The position numbers and the translations under genes were made by a program. Positions 9,239 through 17,244 of a stretch of DNA of 64,000 nt are shown here, in pieces. This DNA comes from SXOA01 sp964444865 (lineage in GTDB: Bacteria > Planctomycetota > Planctomycetia > Pirellulales > Pirellulaceae). Below the pieces are notes generated by a model. The model did not search any database. It worked only from the letters and a program-made list of their open reading frames with translations, and was not told the DNA's origin. The stretch covers positions 11,383 to 75,382 of the forward strand of contig CAYUJE010000001.1 in assembly GCA_964444865.1 (NCBI GenBank), given 5' to 3'. How positions within the stretch are numbered: position 1 is the first letter of the stretch; each line of letters begins with the position of its first letter.

Positions 9239-10180
9239 CTATGTCAGCTTACCGGCTTCGGCCAGGCTGCGGACAATGCAATCGGCGACGGCGGCGGCAT
9301 CCACTTCCAGGGCGACTTCGATATTGCCGCGGGAATGCGAACTTTCCCGCCGGTCGAAAATGGTGACGCCGGTTGTTAACTCGCCGCTAGTTTCCACATC
9401 CCCATTGAGATCATGAGTCCCAAATAATTCCGGGTGCAATGCCGCGACGAGGGCGACTGCATCGTGGATATGGATGCTTTCCAAGCCGAGCTCGCGGCGA
9501 TAGGCGCGGAATAAAAAGGGGACCACCTTGCGGAGGAACTTTCCCGCCCGAGTCAATTCGCCGGGAAGCTGCTCCAAAAGGTCGAGAGAAAACGTGACCT
9601 GGCTGGTAACGTCGAGCGGGATCAGGGTCTTGCTGGTCGGGGAGCGGAAGACGTCCCGGGCGCTCTGCGGATCGCAGAAGATATTAAACTCGGCGCTTGG
9701 AGTAACATTGCCGATACAATTGACCGCCCCTCCCATAATGACCAGGCGCCCCATTTGCGACGCGATGGCAGGGTCTCGGGAGATTGCCATGGCGACATTG
9801 GTCAACGGACCTAGGCAGAGGATAGTCACCTCGCCCGGTGCGGAACGGACCTCGTCGCAGATGAGCTTTTCGGACGGGTGCTGACGGGCAAGCCTGGAAA
9901 CTTGAAAACCGGCGCTTCCCAGCCCGTCATCACCATGAATATGTTTGGCGTCCAGACTGGGGGCGTGGTCGGAAGCTGTCGCAGCGCCTATTCGTGGATA
10001 TCGCGGGGGATCAAGCTGTTCAATGATCGCCTGCACATTGAGCGTCGCCCGTTCCGCGGGCACATTTCCCGCCACGGCCGTTACCGCAACTACTTCTAGC
10101 CGTGGATCAAACAGAGCCATGGCGAGAGCGACGGCATCGTCGATACCAGGATCGCAGTCAATGATTACCTTGCGAGGCAT
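9239..10180 (-). CDS. nucleoside hydrolase (inosine-uridine-preferring family)
   Basis: 313 residues, the normal family length. The N-terminus carries the diagnostic metal/ribose site DCDPGIDDAVALAMAL, and ILCLGPLTNVAMA, GGAVNCIGN and SAEFNIFCDPQSA follow in family order; IHIHDAVALVAAL carries the late histidine/aspartate region. The family hydrolyses the N-glycosidic bond of nucleosides, releasing base and ribose, in the cytoplasm, using a Ca ion held by the DCDPGIDD aspartates. Base specificity cannot be decided by eye. The gene is divergent from the bifunctional nuclease gene across a palindrome-rich spacer. Confidence 0.93.
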   Translation of the reverse strand: MPRKVIIDCDPGIDDAVALAMALFDPRLEVVAVTAVAGNVPAERATLNVQAIIEQLDPPRYPRIGAATASDHAPSLDAKHIHGDDGLGSAGFQVSRLARQHPSEKLICDEVRSAPGEVTILCLGPLTNVAMAISRDPAIASQMGRLVIMGGAVNCIGNVTPSAEFNIFCDPQSARDVFRSPTSKTLIPLDVTSQVTFSLDLLEQLPGELTRAGKFLRKVVPFLFRAYRRELGLESIHIHDAVALVAALHPELFGTHDLNGDVETSGELTTGVTIFDRRESSHSRGNIEVALEVDAAAVADCIVRSLAEAGKLT

Positions 10181-10222
10181 GCCTGCATTTTAGCTGTTTT
10201 GAGAAACTGGGGGAATGCGAAA

Positions 10223-10324
10223 GAATGACTAAGCCCTAATGACTAATGACTAAGCTCTAATGTCTAATGACCAATTGGAGAGCCATTAGCCACTTAGATA
10301 TTAGACTTTAGGGCTTAGTCATTC
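10223..10324. repeat. 102-bp hyphenated palindrome with TAATGAC heptamers
   Basis: A perfect 17-bp inverted repeat (arms 10223-10239 and 10308-10324, left arm GAATGACTAAGCCCTAA) encloses a weaker palindrome centred on CCAATTGG at about 10271-10278. The left half contains overlapping units of the form TAATGACTAA/TAATGTCTAATGAC. It lies between two divergent genes, so it is not a terminator; it resembles a dispersed intergenic repeat of the MITE/REP kind, with no coding capacity. Confidence 0.7.
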
Positions 10325-10344
10325 CTTCCCCACCACGGTGTCCT

Positions 10345-10752
10345 ATGCCGGTGCAGATGCAGTTGTCTCGGATCATCATCAGCGAGATCTCGGATCAGCA
10401 GTTCATTTGCCTCCGCGAAGTGGAGGGGGCGCGCGAATTCTCGATTGTGATTGGTCATTTTGAGGCCAGCAGCATCAGTGCTGGCGTGAAACGAGTCGTA
10501 TCACCCCGGCCAAGGACGCATGAATTGCTGGTGGCGACGGTGGAGCAGCTCGGAGGGCAGCTTGATAGCGTGGAAGTGAGCGAACTCAGGGACCACATCT
10601 ACTTCGCCAAACTACGTATCCGTAAAGAGGGGGAGATCGTCGAAGTTGACTCTCGCCCTTCGGATGCTATCGCGATCGCCGTCGCCTGCGATCCTCCCTT
10701 GCCGATTTATGTCGCGGAAGACGTGCTGGAGGAGACTTCCGAGGGGGGCTGA
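10345..10752 (+). CDS. bifunctional nuclease domain (DUF151) protein
   Basis: 135 residues, typical length for the bacterial single-domain family. Recognised by FICLREVEGAREFSIVIGHF, then the conserved helix region with HELLVATVEQLGG, then DSRPSDAIAIAVACDPPLPI and the final VAEDVLEE. The BFN/DUF151 family is annotated as DNase/RNase after a plant homologue; bacterial function is poorly known. A 233-bp spacer with no recognisable gene separates it from rpsA on the same strand. Confidence 0.88.
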   Translation: MPVQMQLSRIIISEISDQQFICLREVEGAREFSIVIGHFEASSISAGVKRVVSPRPRTHELLVATVEQLGGQLDSVEVSELRDHIYFAKLRIRKEGEIVEVDSRPSDAIAIAVACDPPLPIYVAEDVLEETSEGG

Positions 10753-10985
10753 GGCAAAGTTAATCATGCCGAGCCCCCTCTTCTCCGGTCGGATCGCGGC
10801 TTGTCGTAAGTCCCTTAACTTGCTACTCTTACCTGTTCCCACCCGGCTGAACCATTGGGCTGCTGCGCTGTTGCGGCGGCCAGCGGGGAGGGGAACAACT
10901 CTAGCTACAGCTTGCAGGCGGCTCTTTTCGCTAGCTTCCCGCGTGGGAATGCAGCCGCAGTCAAGCCCAAGGTCTTTTACTGTTT

Positions 10986-12803
10986 ATGGTTAATCGCACG
11001 CTGATCCGAGATCTGGAAAACGACCCCGATATCCAGTCGATGTTTGAGTCCGAAATTGAGGGCTTCACCGACGAGGGTATGGACCCGACCGGGGCGAATG
11101 AATCATTTGACGTGAATAAGATCGTCGAGGGGCGGATTCTCCGCGTCGCCGACGGCATGGTGATGATTGATATCGGCTTTAAGAGCGAAGGCTCGATTTC
11201 GCTGAATGAATGGGACGAAGGGGAAGAACCTCCCCAGGTGGGACAGCTCGTCCGCGTGCTGATTGAAGACCTGGAAGATGAACAGGCCCAGCTTGACGAC
11301 AGCGGCATGGTCCGCATCAGCAAGCGGAAGGCGAAGAAGCAGGACGACTGGGAAGAGATGATGAAGCGGGTGAAGGAAGGAGACGTCGTCACCGGCGTCG
11401 CCACCCGCAAGATCAAGGGTGGTTTGCTCGTCGATATCACGGGCGTCAACGTCTTTCTCCCCGCCAGCCAGGTCGACATCCGCCGCCCGTCCGACATCGG
11501 CGATTACATCGGCCGGACCGTACAGTGCGAAGTGCTGAAAATCGACGCGGCCCGCCGCAACATCGTTGTTTCCCGCCGCTCGCTGATTGAGAAGCAGCGC
11601 GAGACCGACCGCGAGGCCCTCCTCTCCGGCCTGAACGTCGGCGACACCCGCAAAGGCGTGGTCAAGAACATCGCCGAATTCGGCGCGTTCGTGGACCTCG
11701 GCGGCATCGACGGCCTCTTGCATATTACCGACATGAGCTGGGAGCGAATCGGCCATCCCACCGAGATGGTCGCCATCGATCAGGAACTGGAAGTCAAGGT
11801 CTTGCACATCGACCGGGAGAAGAAGAAGATCGCCCTTGGTCTCAAGCAGCTCTTGTCCAACCCGTGGGAAAACGTGGTGGACAAGTACCCGGTCAACACG
11901 GTGGTCAAGGGTTCCGTCGTCAACGTGATGAGCTACGGAGCGTTCGTCAAGCTGGAGCCCGGCATTGAAGGGCTGGTACATATCAGCGAAATGTCCTGGA
12001 CCCGCCGCGTGAATCATCCCAGCGAGCTGGTGAACATTGGCGACGAAATCAGCGTTGTCATTCTCGGCGTCGACAAGGAAGGGCAGCAACTTTCCCTCGG
12101 CATGAAGCAGACGCAGGAAAATCCCTGGACCCGAGTGGCCGAAAAGTATCCAGTCGATGCCCTCGTCGAAGGCAAGGTCCGCAACCTCACCAACTACGGA
12201 GCGTTCATCGAGTTGGAAGAGGGTATCGACGGCCTGTTGCACGTTTCCGACATGTCCTGGACCCGCAAGATCAGCCATCCCAGCGAAATGCTGGAAAAGG
12301 GGCAGGCGGTGAAGTGCAAGATTCTCTCCGTCGATCAGGAACGGCGGCGGATCGCCCTCGGGCTCAAGCAGCTTGACGAAGATCCGTGGGCCGCCAACAT
12401 TCCGGGCAAGTATGCTCCGGGCCAGGTGGTGACCGGCACCGTGACGAAGATCACGAACTTCGGCGTCTTTGTCGGCCTGGAAGACGGGCTGGAAGGACTC
12501 CTCCACATCTCGGAACTCGCCGACCACAAGGTCGAGAATCCCGAAGATGTGGTCAAGGTTGGGGACAAGATCGAAGTCAAGGTTTTGCGAGTCGATATCG
12601 ACGAACGCAAGATCGGCCTTTCCCGCAAGCGCGTGGAGTGGAGCGAGGACGCAATTGCCGCCGCCGATGCGGCCGAGGCTGCGGCCAATCCGCCCCCGAA
12701 GGAGAAGAAACCCCGTGGCGAACTCAAGGGTGGCCTCGGTGGCGGTGGCCCGCTGATTGCTCCGCCGACGGCGGAGAAGGAAGAAGAGCCGGCAGCGGAA
12801 TAA
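10986..12803 (+). CDS. rpsA: 30S ribosomal protein S1
   Basis: 605 residues with six S1 RNA-binding repeats. The first two are divergent (GRILRVADGMVMIDIGFKSE and KGGLLVDITGVNVFLPASQV); the last four are canonical, for example AEFGAFVDLGGIDGLLHI, YGAFVKLEPGIEGLVHISEM, YGAFIELEEGIDGLLHV and FGVFVGLEDGLEGLLHISEL. The C-terminus is Ala/Pro/Lys/Glu-rich and disordered. S1 brings mRNA to the 30S subunit and helps unfold structured leaders, which suits planctomycetes, where Shine-Dalgarno sites are often weak. A long hairpin follows the stop codon and probably ends the transcript. Confidence 0.95.
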   Translation: MVNRTLIRDLENDPDIQSMFESEIEGFTDEGMDPTGANESFDVNKIVEGRILRVADGMVMIDIGFKSEGSISLNEWDEGEEPPQVGQLVRVLIEDLEDEQAQLDDSGMVRISKRKAKKQDDWEEMMKRVKEGDVVTGVATRKIKGGLLVDITGVNVFLPASQVDIRRPSDIGDYIGRTVQCEVLKIDAARRNIVVSRRSLIEKQRETDREALLSGLNVGDTRKGVVKNIAEFGAFVDLGGIDGLLHITDMSWERIGHPTEMVAIDQELEVKVLHIDREKKKIALGLKQLLSNPWENVVDKYPVNTVVKGSVVNVMSYGAFVKLEPGIEGLVHISEMSWTRRVNHPSELVNIGDEISVVILGVDKEGQQLSLGMKQTQENPWTRVAEKYPVDALVEGKVRNLTNYGAFIELEEGIDGLLHVSDMSWTRKISHPSEMLEKGQAVKCKILSVDQERRRIALGLKQLDEDPWAANIPGKYAPGQVVTGTVTKITNFGVFVGLEDGLEGLLHISELADHKVENPEDVVKVGDKIEVKVLRVDIDERKIGLSRKRVEWSEDAIAAADAAEAAANPPPKEKKPRGELKGGLGGGGPLIAPPTAEKEEEPAAE

Positions 12804-12823
12804 CACTCTGCCGGTTGAAATGG

Positions 12824-12895
12824 GTGGCACGCCCACGGCTCTGCGTGGGCGTGATCCAGTTGTTACACGCCCACGCAAAGCCGTGGTCGTGCCAC
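12824..12895. repeat. long hairpin repeat after rpsA (GCCCACG family)
   Basis: Two ~30-bp arms (12824-12853 and 12866-12895), one with GTGGCACGCCCACGGCT and the other its near-perfect complement, are separated by 12 nt. It sits between convergent gene ends (rpsA and the gene at 12904), so it can act as a bidirectional terminator. A half-copy of the same sequence occurs at 41209-41239. Confidence 0.75.
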
Positions 12896-12903
12896 TCGGA
12901 AAA

Positions 12904-13554
12904 CTATTCCCGCAGCGCGCCTACCGCGTTGCCAACCTGTCCGTGGATTTCGGAAGTGGCCCGGATCACGAGAACCTGGAGTTGCGGAAAGTAGAAGATT
13001 GTTCCGGGGCCGCCAGCAACGTCCCAGAAGTCGGGGCTGATGGTCCGCTGAATCAGCTCGATGAGCTGTTGGGCATTTACATCGGTCTGCGATGCTCCGC
13101 CGCGAGGGATGAGTCCGCTAGGACTGCCGCTGGCGAAGTCGGCCAGAGTCATCGCCCCCGCAAGGTTGCTGGACGCATACTGGGCTGCTTCCGCCTGAGC
13201 GTCATCTAGTTGCGGCTGACCGTCCTTGGCCAGTTGCCGCTTGAGTTCGGCTTTCACCTTCATCAGCCGGCCCCAGATTTTGGCCCGCAGGCTCTGCATC
13301 TGGTCGAGCGTGGAAAATCGCTCGTCGCTTGTGATCTCGTAATGCAACGTGCAAAGCTGCTCAATCGCCTTCCCCCGCTCTGGCAGACTCTTGGCATTGG
13401 CTTCCCGCTTGAGGGCCGCGCTAATGTCCCGATCGATCTCCGCCGCCAACCGCTTGGCCGGCTTGGCCTCGGCATCCTTGGATTTGGCGGTCTCAGAATT
13501 GCTTGCCGCCGGCGCGCCCAGCGCAAGAGCCGAGCAAAGAATGAACGTAACCAT
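12904..13554 (-). CDS. exported hypothetical protein with secretin-STN-like C-terminus
   Basis: 216 residues. The N-terminus (MVTFILCSALALGAPAAS) is a signal peptide. The middle is charged and helical. The last ~55 residues (LIELIQRTISPDFWDVAGG, then GTIFYFPQLQVLVIRATSEI) form a pattern seen in many planctomycete exported proteins and resembling the short STN/N0-type domain found at the start of secretins. Function unknown. It lies alone between two repeat elements, convergent with rpsA. Confidence 0.6.
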   Translation of the reverse strand: MVTFILCSALALGAPAASNSETAKSKDAEAKPAKRLAAEIDRDISAALKREANAKSLPERGKAIEQLCTLHYEITSDERFSTLDQMQSLRAKIWGRLMKVKAELKRQLAKDGQPQLDDAQAEAAQYASSNLAGAMTLADFASGSPSGLIPRGGASQTDVNAQQLIELIQRTISPDFWDVAGGPGTIFYFPQLQVLVIRATSEIHGQVGNAVGALRE

Positions 13555-13646
13555 GACCGATTCTCCTCACTCGCCGTGCCCCTACGCCCGGCGGGTTGAT
13601 CCTTAGTGTAGAGAATCAGCGGTGGGGAGGTCAAACGGAATTCACA

Positions 13647-13694
13647 GTCGCCTTTCGCTCCGCGAAAGGCCGGACTTTCGCGGAGCGAAAGTCA
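13647..13694. repeat. palindromic repeat, CTTTCGC family, copy 1
   Basis: Self-complementary block: GCCTTTCGCTCCGCGAAAGG followed by a second, inverse block CTTTCGCGGAGCGAAAGTC. It lies between the start of the 12904-13554 gene and the end of rseP. A second copy is at 25421-25469 between dnaJ and grpE. Probably a dispersed intergenic element; it could also stop rseP transcription. Confidence 0.7.
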
Positions 13695-13697
13695 ACA

Positions 13698-15836
13698 CTA
13701 TTGGAACCACCTTTGCACATCCATCGCGGTGGCAAACAGCATCAGCGAGAGCAGAAAGGCGAGCCCTCCGATGCTGAGCCAGCCCTGGATGTGCGGCGGC
13801 ACCGGTTTGCGGCGGATTCCTTCCGCGGCGAGAAACAGCATGTGCCCGCCGTCGAGGACCGGAATCGGCAAAAAGTTGATGATTGCCAGATTCGCGCTCA
13901 GCATCACCAAAAACATCAACAGCATCGGGATGCTATGGCTCGCCGAATAACCGGCAGCCTGAATGATGCCGGCGGGACCGGAGAGATGTTTGGGGGAAAT
14001 GCGACGTGAAACAAGCTGGGAAAGGGTCATCACCACATCTCCCAGCCGTTCCCGCACTTCGCGAAAACCGAGGACGAATGCTTCGGCAACGCCCGCCGCC
14101 TGATGCTTGACCTCGACCGGTCGGAAAGCCAGCCCACGACGCTCGTCGAAAAAGACTTTGGAATCGGTGGGGGTGAGCGTCGCCTTTACTTCCTTCGCTC
14201 CCCGCTTCGCGGTCAACTCGACCTGGGTATCGGGTCGGACCGATTGCAACTGGTAATGGATGCGGGTCCAGGTGCGCAGCTCGTTATCTAGTTCCATTGG
14301 TTTGCCGAAATCCTTGCCTAGCGGGCCATCTTCCACCTCCTCCTGCCTGGCTTTGTCGGTCACCGCGACGAACTGAGATGCGGTGACCACATCGCCAGCT
14401 GTCAGGCCAGCCTTTTCGGCAGAACTGCCCGACTCGACCGACGCGATTTCATTCGTGATGTCGAACGCCAGTCCAATGCTCTCGATTGTCGTCGGCCCTC
14501 CAAATGGGAAAGTATCCTGATACTGCAACGGAGCGACAGGATCGACCGCAAGCTCTTTTGTTGAGGATTTGCCACTAGCATCCTGACGTGACACGACAAA
14601 CTTGTACTCTTCCCCGCTCTTGCCCGCAGGAATCAAACGCTGTCCCAACGAGAGCGGGTCACCCACCGGCGCTCCGTTGACTTGTTCGATAACGTCGCCC
14701 TTTTGAAAGCCAGCTTTGGCGGCAGGGGAGTTTTCGCGAATGGAGACGACGGGGCCGATTTTCATCACCAACCCCAGCGTCCGCATCGGGCGCTCTGGCA
14801 GAGCTACTTCGATGCGTCGCTTGGGAGCATCCTTTTTGGGCTCGGCAGCCCCCTCTTCCTTCTCCGCCCGTTCCACCGTCACTTTCAGCGGCCCAGAGGG
14901 ATGGCTGGCGAGGAGTTCGTTAACGCGGGGATCGAATTTGGCGGGGTCGGATTCAAGTTCGGTGCCCGATATGGCAACCAGAACATCTCCGCTTTCAACA
15001 CCTCCGACTTTTTCGGAATTCTTGCTGGAAACCACCACTCGGCGGCTGCTGGCGGCATAAAAGCCAAGAGAGGGGAAATCGGTTTCCTTTTTGGTTCGGC
15101 CACTGGGGCGGAGGGTATACCATTCCTCCTTGCCATCCAAATCTCGAAAGAGAATTTCCAAATCGCGATCATCACCATTGAAAACCACCTTGCGCTTCAT
15201 GTCGTCAAAGCGAAAGTGCTCATAGGGTGCCGAGGTCTTTCCAAATTGAATGGCCTTCATCCCGGGATGCAGTTTTTCCCAAGCCGGGCTGCCGGGAACG
15301 GTGCCGCCGATGATGGCGGGCATTTCGGGAACACCCATCCCATAGGCCACCGCGGCAATCAGCACGCCAAAAATCAAATTCATGATCACGCCGGCGGAGA
15401 TGATTGCCATCCGCGCGGGGACGGACTTGGCCTGATAGCTGCGGGGATCAAGCTTCACACCCTCTCCCGTTTCGATTTGACTCCGCTCCGTCTCTGCTTC
15501 CGCATTGCGAGGATCGTCATCCTGGCCGAGCATCTTCACGTAGCCTCCCAAGGGGAGAATGCCAATGCCGTATTCGGTTTCACCCCACTGCGCTTTGAAC
15601 AGCGAATGCGGAATGGTCAACGGGCCGATTTTCTTGATGGGAAACCAGTCGAAACCGACGTAGAACTTCTCGCACTTCACGCCGCAGGCTTTGGCCACGA
15701 GAAAGTGCCCCAGTTCGTGGACGAACACGACAAAGCCGAGACCGGCGGCAACGCTGCCGATCATCCAGGCATAACTAAGAATCGTTTCGAGTATTGACGG
15801 TTCGGGAGTCAAGGCCGCAATCAGGGACAAATCCAC
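13698..15836 (-). CDS. rseP: RIP metalloprotease RseP (site-2 protease)
   Basis: About 712 residues from the GTG at 15836, preferred because AGGAGA precedes it by ~7 bp; an ATG at 15860 in the same frame would lengthen the overlap with dxr. The zinc site HELGH (~40-44) is in the first membrane helix, followed by the GxG-containing cytoplasmic-face region. Two or three PDZ-like domains occupy the middle, with charged inserts making it much longer than the ~450-residue E. coli protein. The C-terminal membrane part has NFLPIPVLDGGH, which supplies the third zinc ligand. Role: intramembrane cleavage of anti-sigma factors or other membrane proteins. It overlaps dxr by 16 bp, so the two are probably one operon. 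Confidence 0.92.
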   Translation of the reverse strand: MDLSLIAALTPEPSILETILSYAWMIGSVAAGLGFVVFVHELGHFLVAKACGVKCEKFYVGFDWFPIKKIGPLTIPHSLFKAQWGETEYGIGILPLGGYVKMLGQDDDPRNAEAETERSQIETGEGVKLDPRSYQAKSVPARMAIISAGVIMNLIFGVLIAAVAYGMGVPEMPAIIGGTVPGSPAWEKLHPGMKAIQFGKTSAPYEHFRFDDMKRKVVFNGDDRDLEILFRDLDGKEEWYTLRPSGRTKKETDFPSLGFYAASSRRVVVSSKNSEKVGGVESGDVLVAISGTELESDPAKFDPRVNELLASHPSGPLKVTVERAEKEEGAAEPKKDAPKRRIEVALPERPMRTLGLVMKIGPVVSIRENSPAAKAGFQKGDVIEQVNGAPVGDPLSLGQRLIPAGKSGEEYKFVVSRQDASGKSSTKELAVDPVAPLQYQDTFPFGGPTTIESIGLAFDITNEIASVESGSSAEKAGLTAGDVVTASQFVAVTDKARQEEVEDGPLGKDFGKPMELDNELRTWTRIHYQLQSVRPDTQVELTAKRGAKEVKATLTPTDSKVFFDERRGLAFRPVEVKHQAAGVAEAFVLGFREVRERLGDVVMTLSQLVSRRISPKHLSGPAGIIQAAGYSASHSIPMLLMFLVMLSANLAIINFLPIPVLDGGHMLFLAAEGIRRKPVPPHIQGWLSIGGLAFLLSLMLFATAMDVQRWFQ

Positions 15837-16984
15837 CGTGAAATCTCCTGTCGAGCCCATTGGTCAAGCCGCAAAAGCTCTTCCAGCGTGGGGTTGGAAT
15901 CAAATGGGTGATGCTGAAGGACACTCTCACATGCAGAGACGATTCTCATAAAGGGAATATCTCCCGCTAAAAAGGCCGCCACCGCGGCTTCGTTCGCTGC
16001 ATTCAGTACGGCTCCGGCGGTCCCGCCGGCTTGGGCAACTTCCCGCCCCAGTCGCAGGGCGGGAAAGCGGTCTTCGTCCGGCGGCTCGAAATCGAGCTGC
16101 ATGGACTGCGTCAGGTCGAGCTTTTTCGCCGGCCCTTCCCGCCGCTCCGGCCAAGTCAGTGCGTACTGGATGGGGAGCTTCATGTCGGGGGGGCTGAGCT
16201 GAGCAAGCACACTGCCGTCCTTGAATTCTACCAAGGAATGGACAATTGACTGCGGGTGAATCACCACATCGATCTGATTTGGAGGCAAATCGAACAGCCA
16301 GCGGGCTTCGATGATTTCCAGGGCTTTGTTCATCATGGTGGCGGAATCGACGGTGATTTTTGGCCCCATTTGCCAGGTGGGGTGGGCCAAAGCGTCCTTT
16401 ACCGTCACACTTTGCATCTGCTGGGCCGAAAAGCGGCGAAAGGGGCCACCGCTTGCCGTCAGGATGATTCTACGCAGATCCTCCCGCCGGCCGCAGGCCA
16501 GGGCCTGAAACACTGCACTATGTTCGCTATCCACGGGCAAAATCTTGGCATTCCGCTTAGCCGCCATCGTCATTACCAACGGACCCGCCATGACGAGCGT
16601 TTCTTTGTTCGCCAGAGCCACCGTCTTTCCGGACTCCAAGGCGGCCCAAGTCCCTGTCAGGCCAGCACTTCCGACGATTGCAGCCACCACGACATCCGCC
16701 CCTTCCGCGCTCGCCACCTGCTGCACCCCTTCCTGGCCCACCAGCAGTTTGGTCCCCTTAGGTAGCGCCGACCAATCGAATCGTTCGGCTTCTGCCGGAT
16801 CGGTCGCCACAACCCAAGGAACAGAGAATTCGGCAGCTTGCTGGCAAAGGAGTGCCAGTTTCTTGTTGGCTGATAGCGCAAATACCCTTAGGAGTCCTTG
16901 TGACTCCCGGACAACCTCAAGTGTGCTTTTGCCAATACTCCCGGTTGAGCCCAGAATTGCGATGCTGCGGGATGGCTCGGACAT
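15821..16984 (-). CDS. dxr: 1-deoxy-D-xylulose-5-phosphate reductoisomerase
   Basis: 387 residues from the ATG at 16984; a longer in-frame extension upstream is not homologous. The NADPH site ILGSTGSIGKSTLEVV starts near residue 9. NKETLVMAGPLV, DSEHSAVFQ, LTASGGPFR and HPTWQMGPKITVDSATMMNK are all diagnostic, carrying metal and substrate ligands. It catalyses the second step of the MEP isoprenoid pathway (DXP to MEP). dxr-rseP order is widespread among bacteria and supports both calls. The promoter should lie in the divergent 260-bp spacer shared with ftsH. Confidence 0.96.
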   Translation of the reverse strand: MSEPSRSIAILGSTGSIGKSTLEVVRESQGLLRVFALSANKKLALLCQQAAEFSVPWVVATDPAEAERFDWSALPKGTKLLVGQEGVQQVASAEGADVVVAAIVGSAGLTGTWAALESGKTVALANKETLVMAGPLVMTMAAKRNAKILPVDSEHSAVFQALACGRREDLRRIILTASGGPFRRFSAQQMQSVTVKDALAHPTWQMGPKITVDSATMMNKALEIIEARWLFDLPPNQIDVVIHPQSIVHSLVEFKDGSVLAQLSPPDMKLPIQYALTWPERREGPAKKLDLTQSMQLDFEPPDEDRFPALRLGREVAQAGGTAGAVLNAANEAAVAAFLAGDIPFMRIVSACESVLQHHPFDSNPTLEELLRLDQWARQEISRWICP

Positions 16985-17244
16985 GGAGTGACCAGCAGAA
17001 AAATCGCTTACCGAAGGACAGAAAATTCGCCCGCGCAATGCCCGGTGGACGAGCCGTAAATAAAATCCTGGCTTACACTTGGGATGTTCGCCATTGTAGA
17101 AGTCATCCCCCGCGCCAACAACCCGGATTTGACTGCCGCCTGCCACAGTTGCCGGGGACTGTATACTAATCACAAGTAGTATGCAGGGCGATTCGCTTGT
17201 GAATCCTGCGACCAAAGGACGCATTTCCTCAATCTGAGCAATCC

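Noticed and set aside
11103..12878. Very long open frame antisense to rpsA
   Set aside because: A side effect of GC-rich codon use in rpsA; composition is unlike a real protein and there is no start context.
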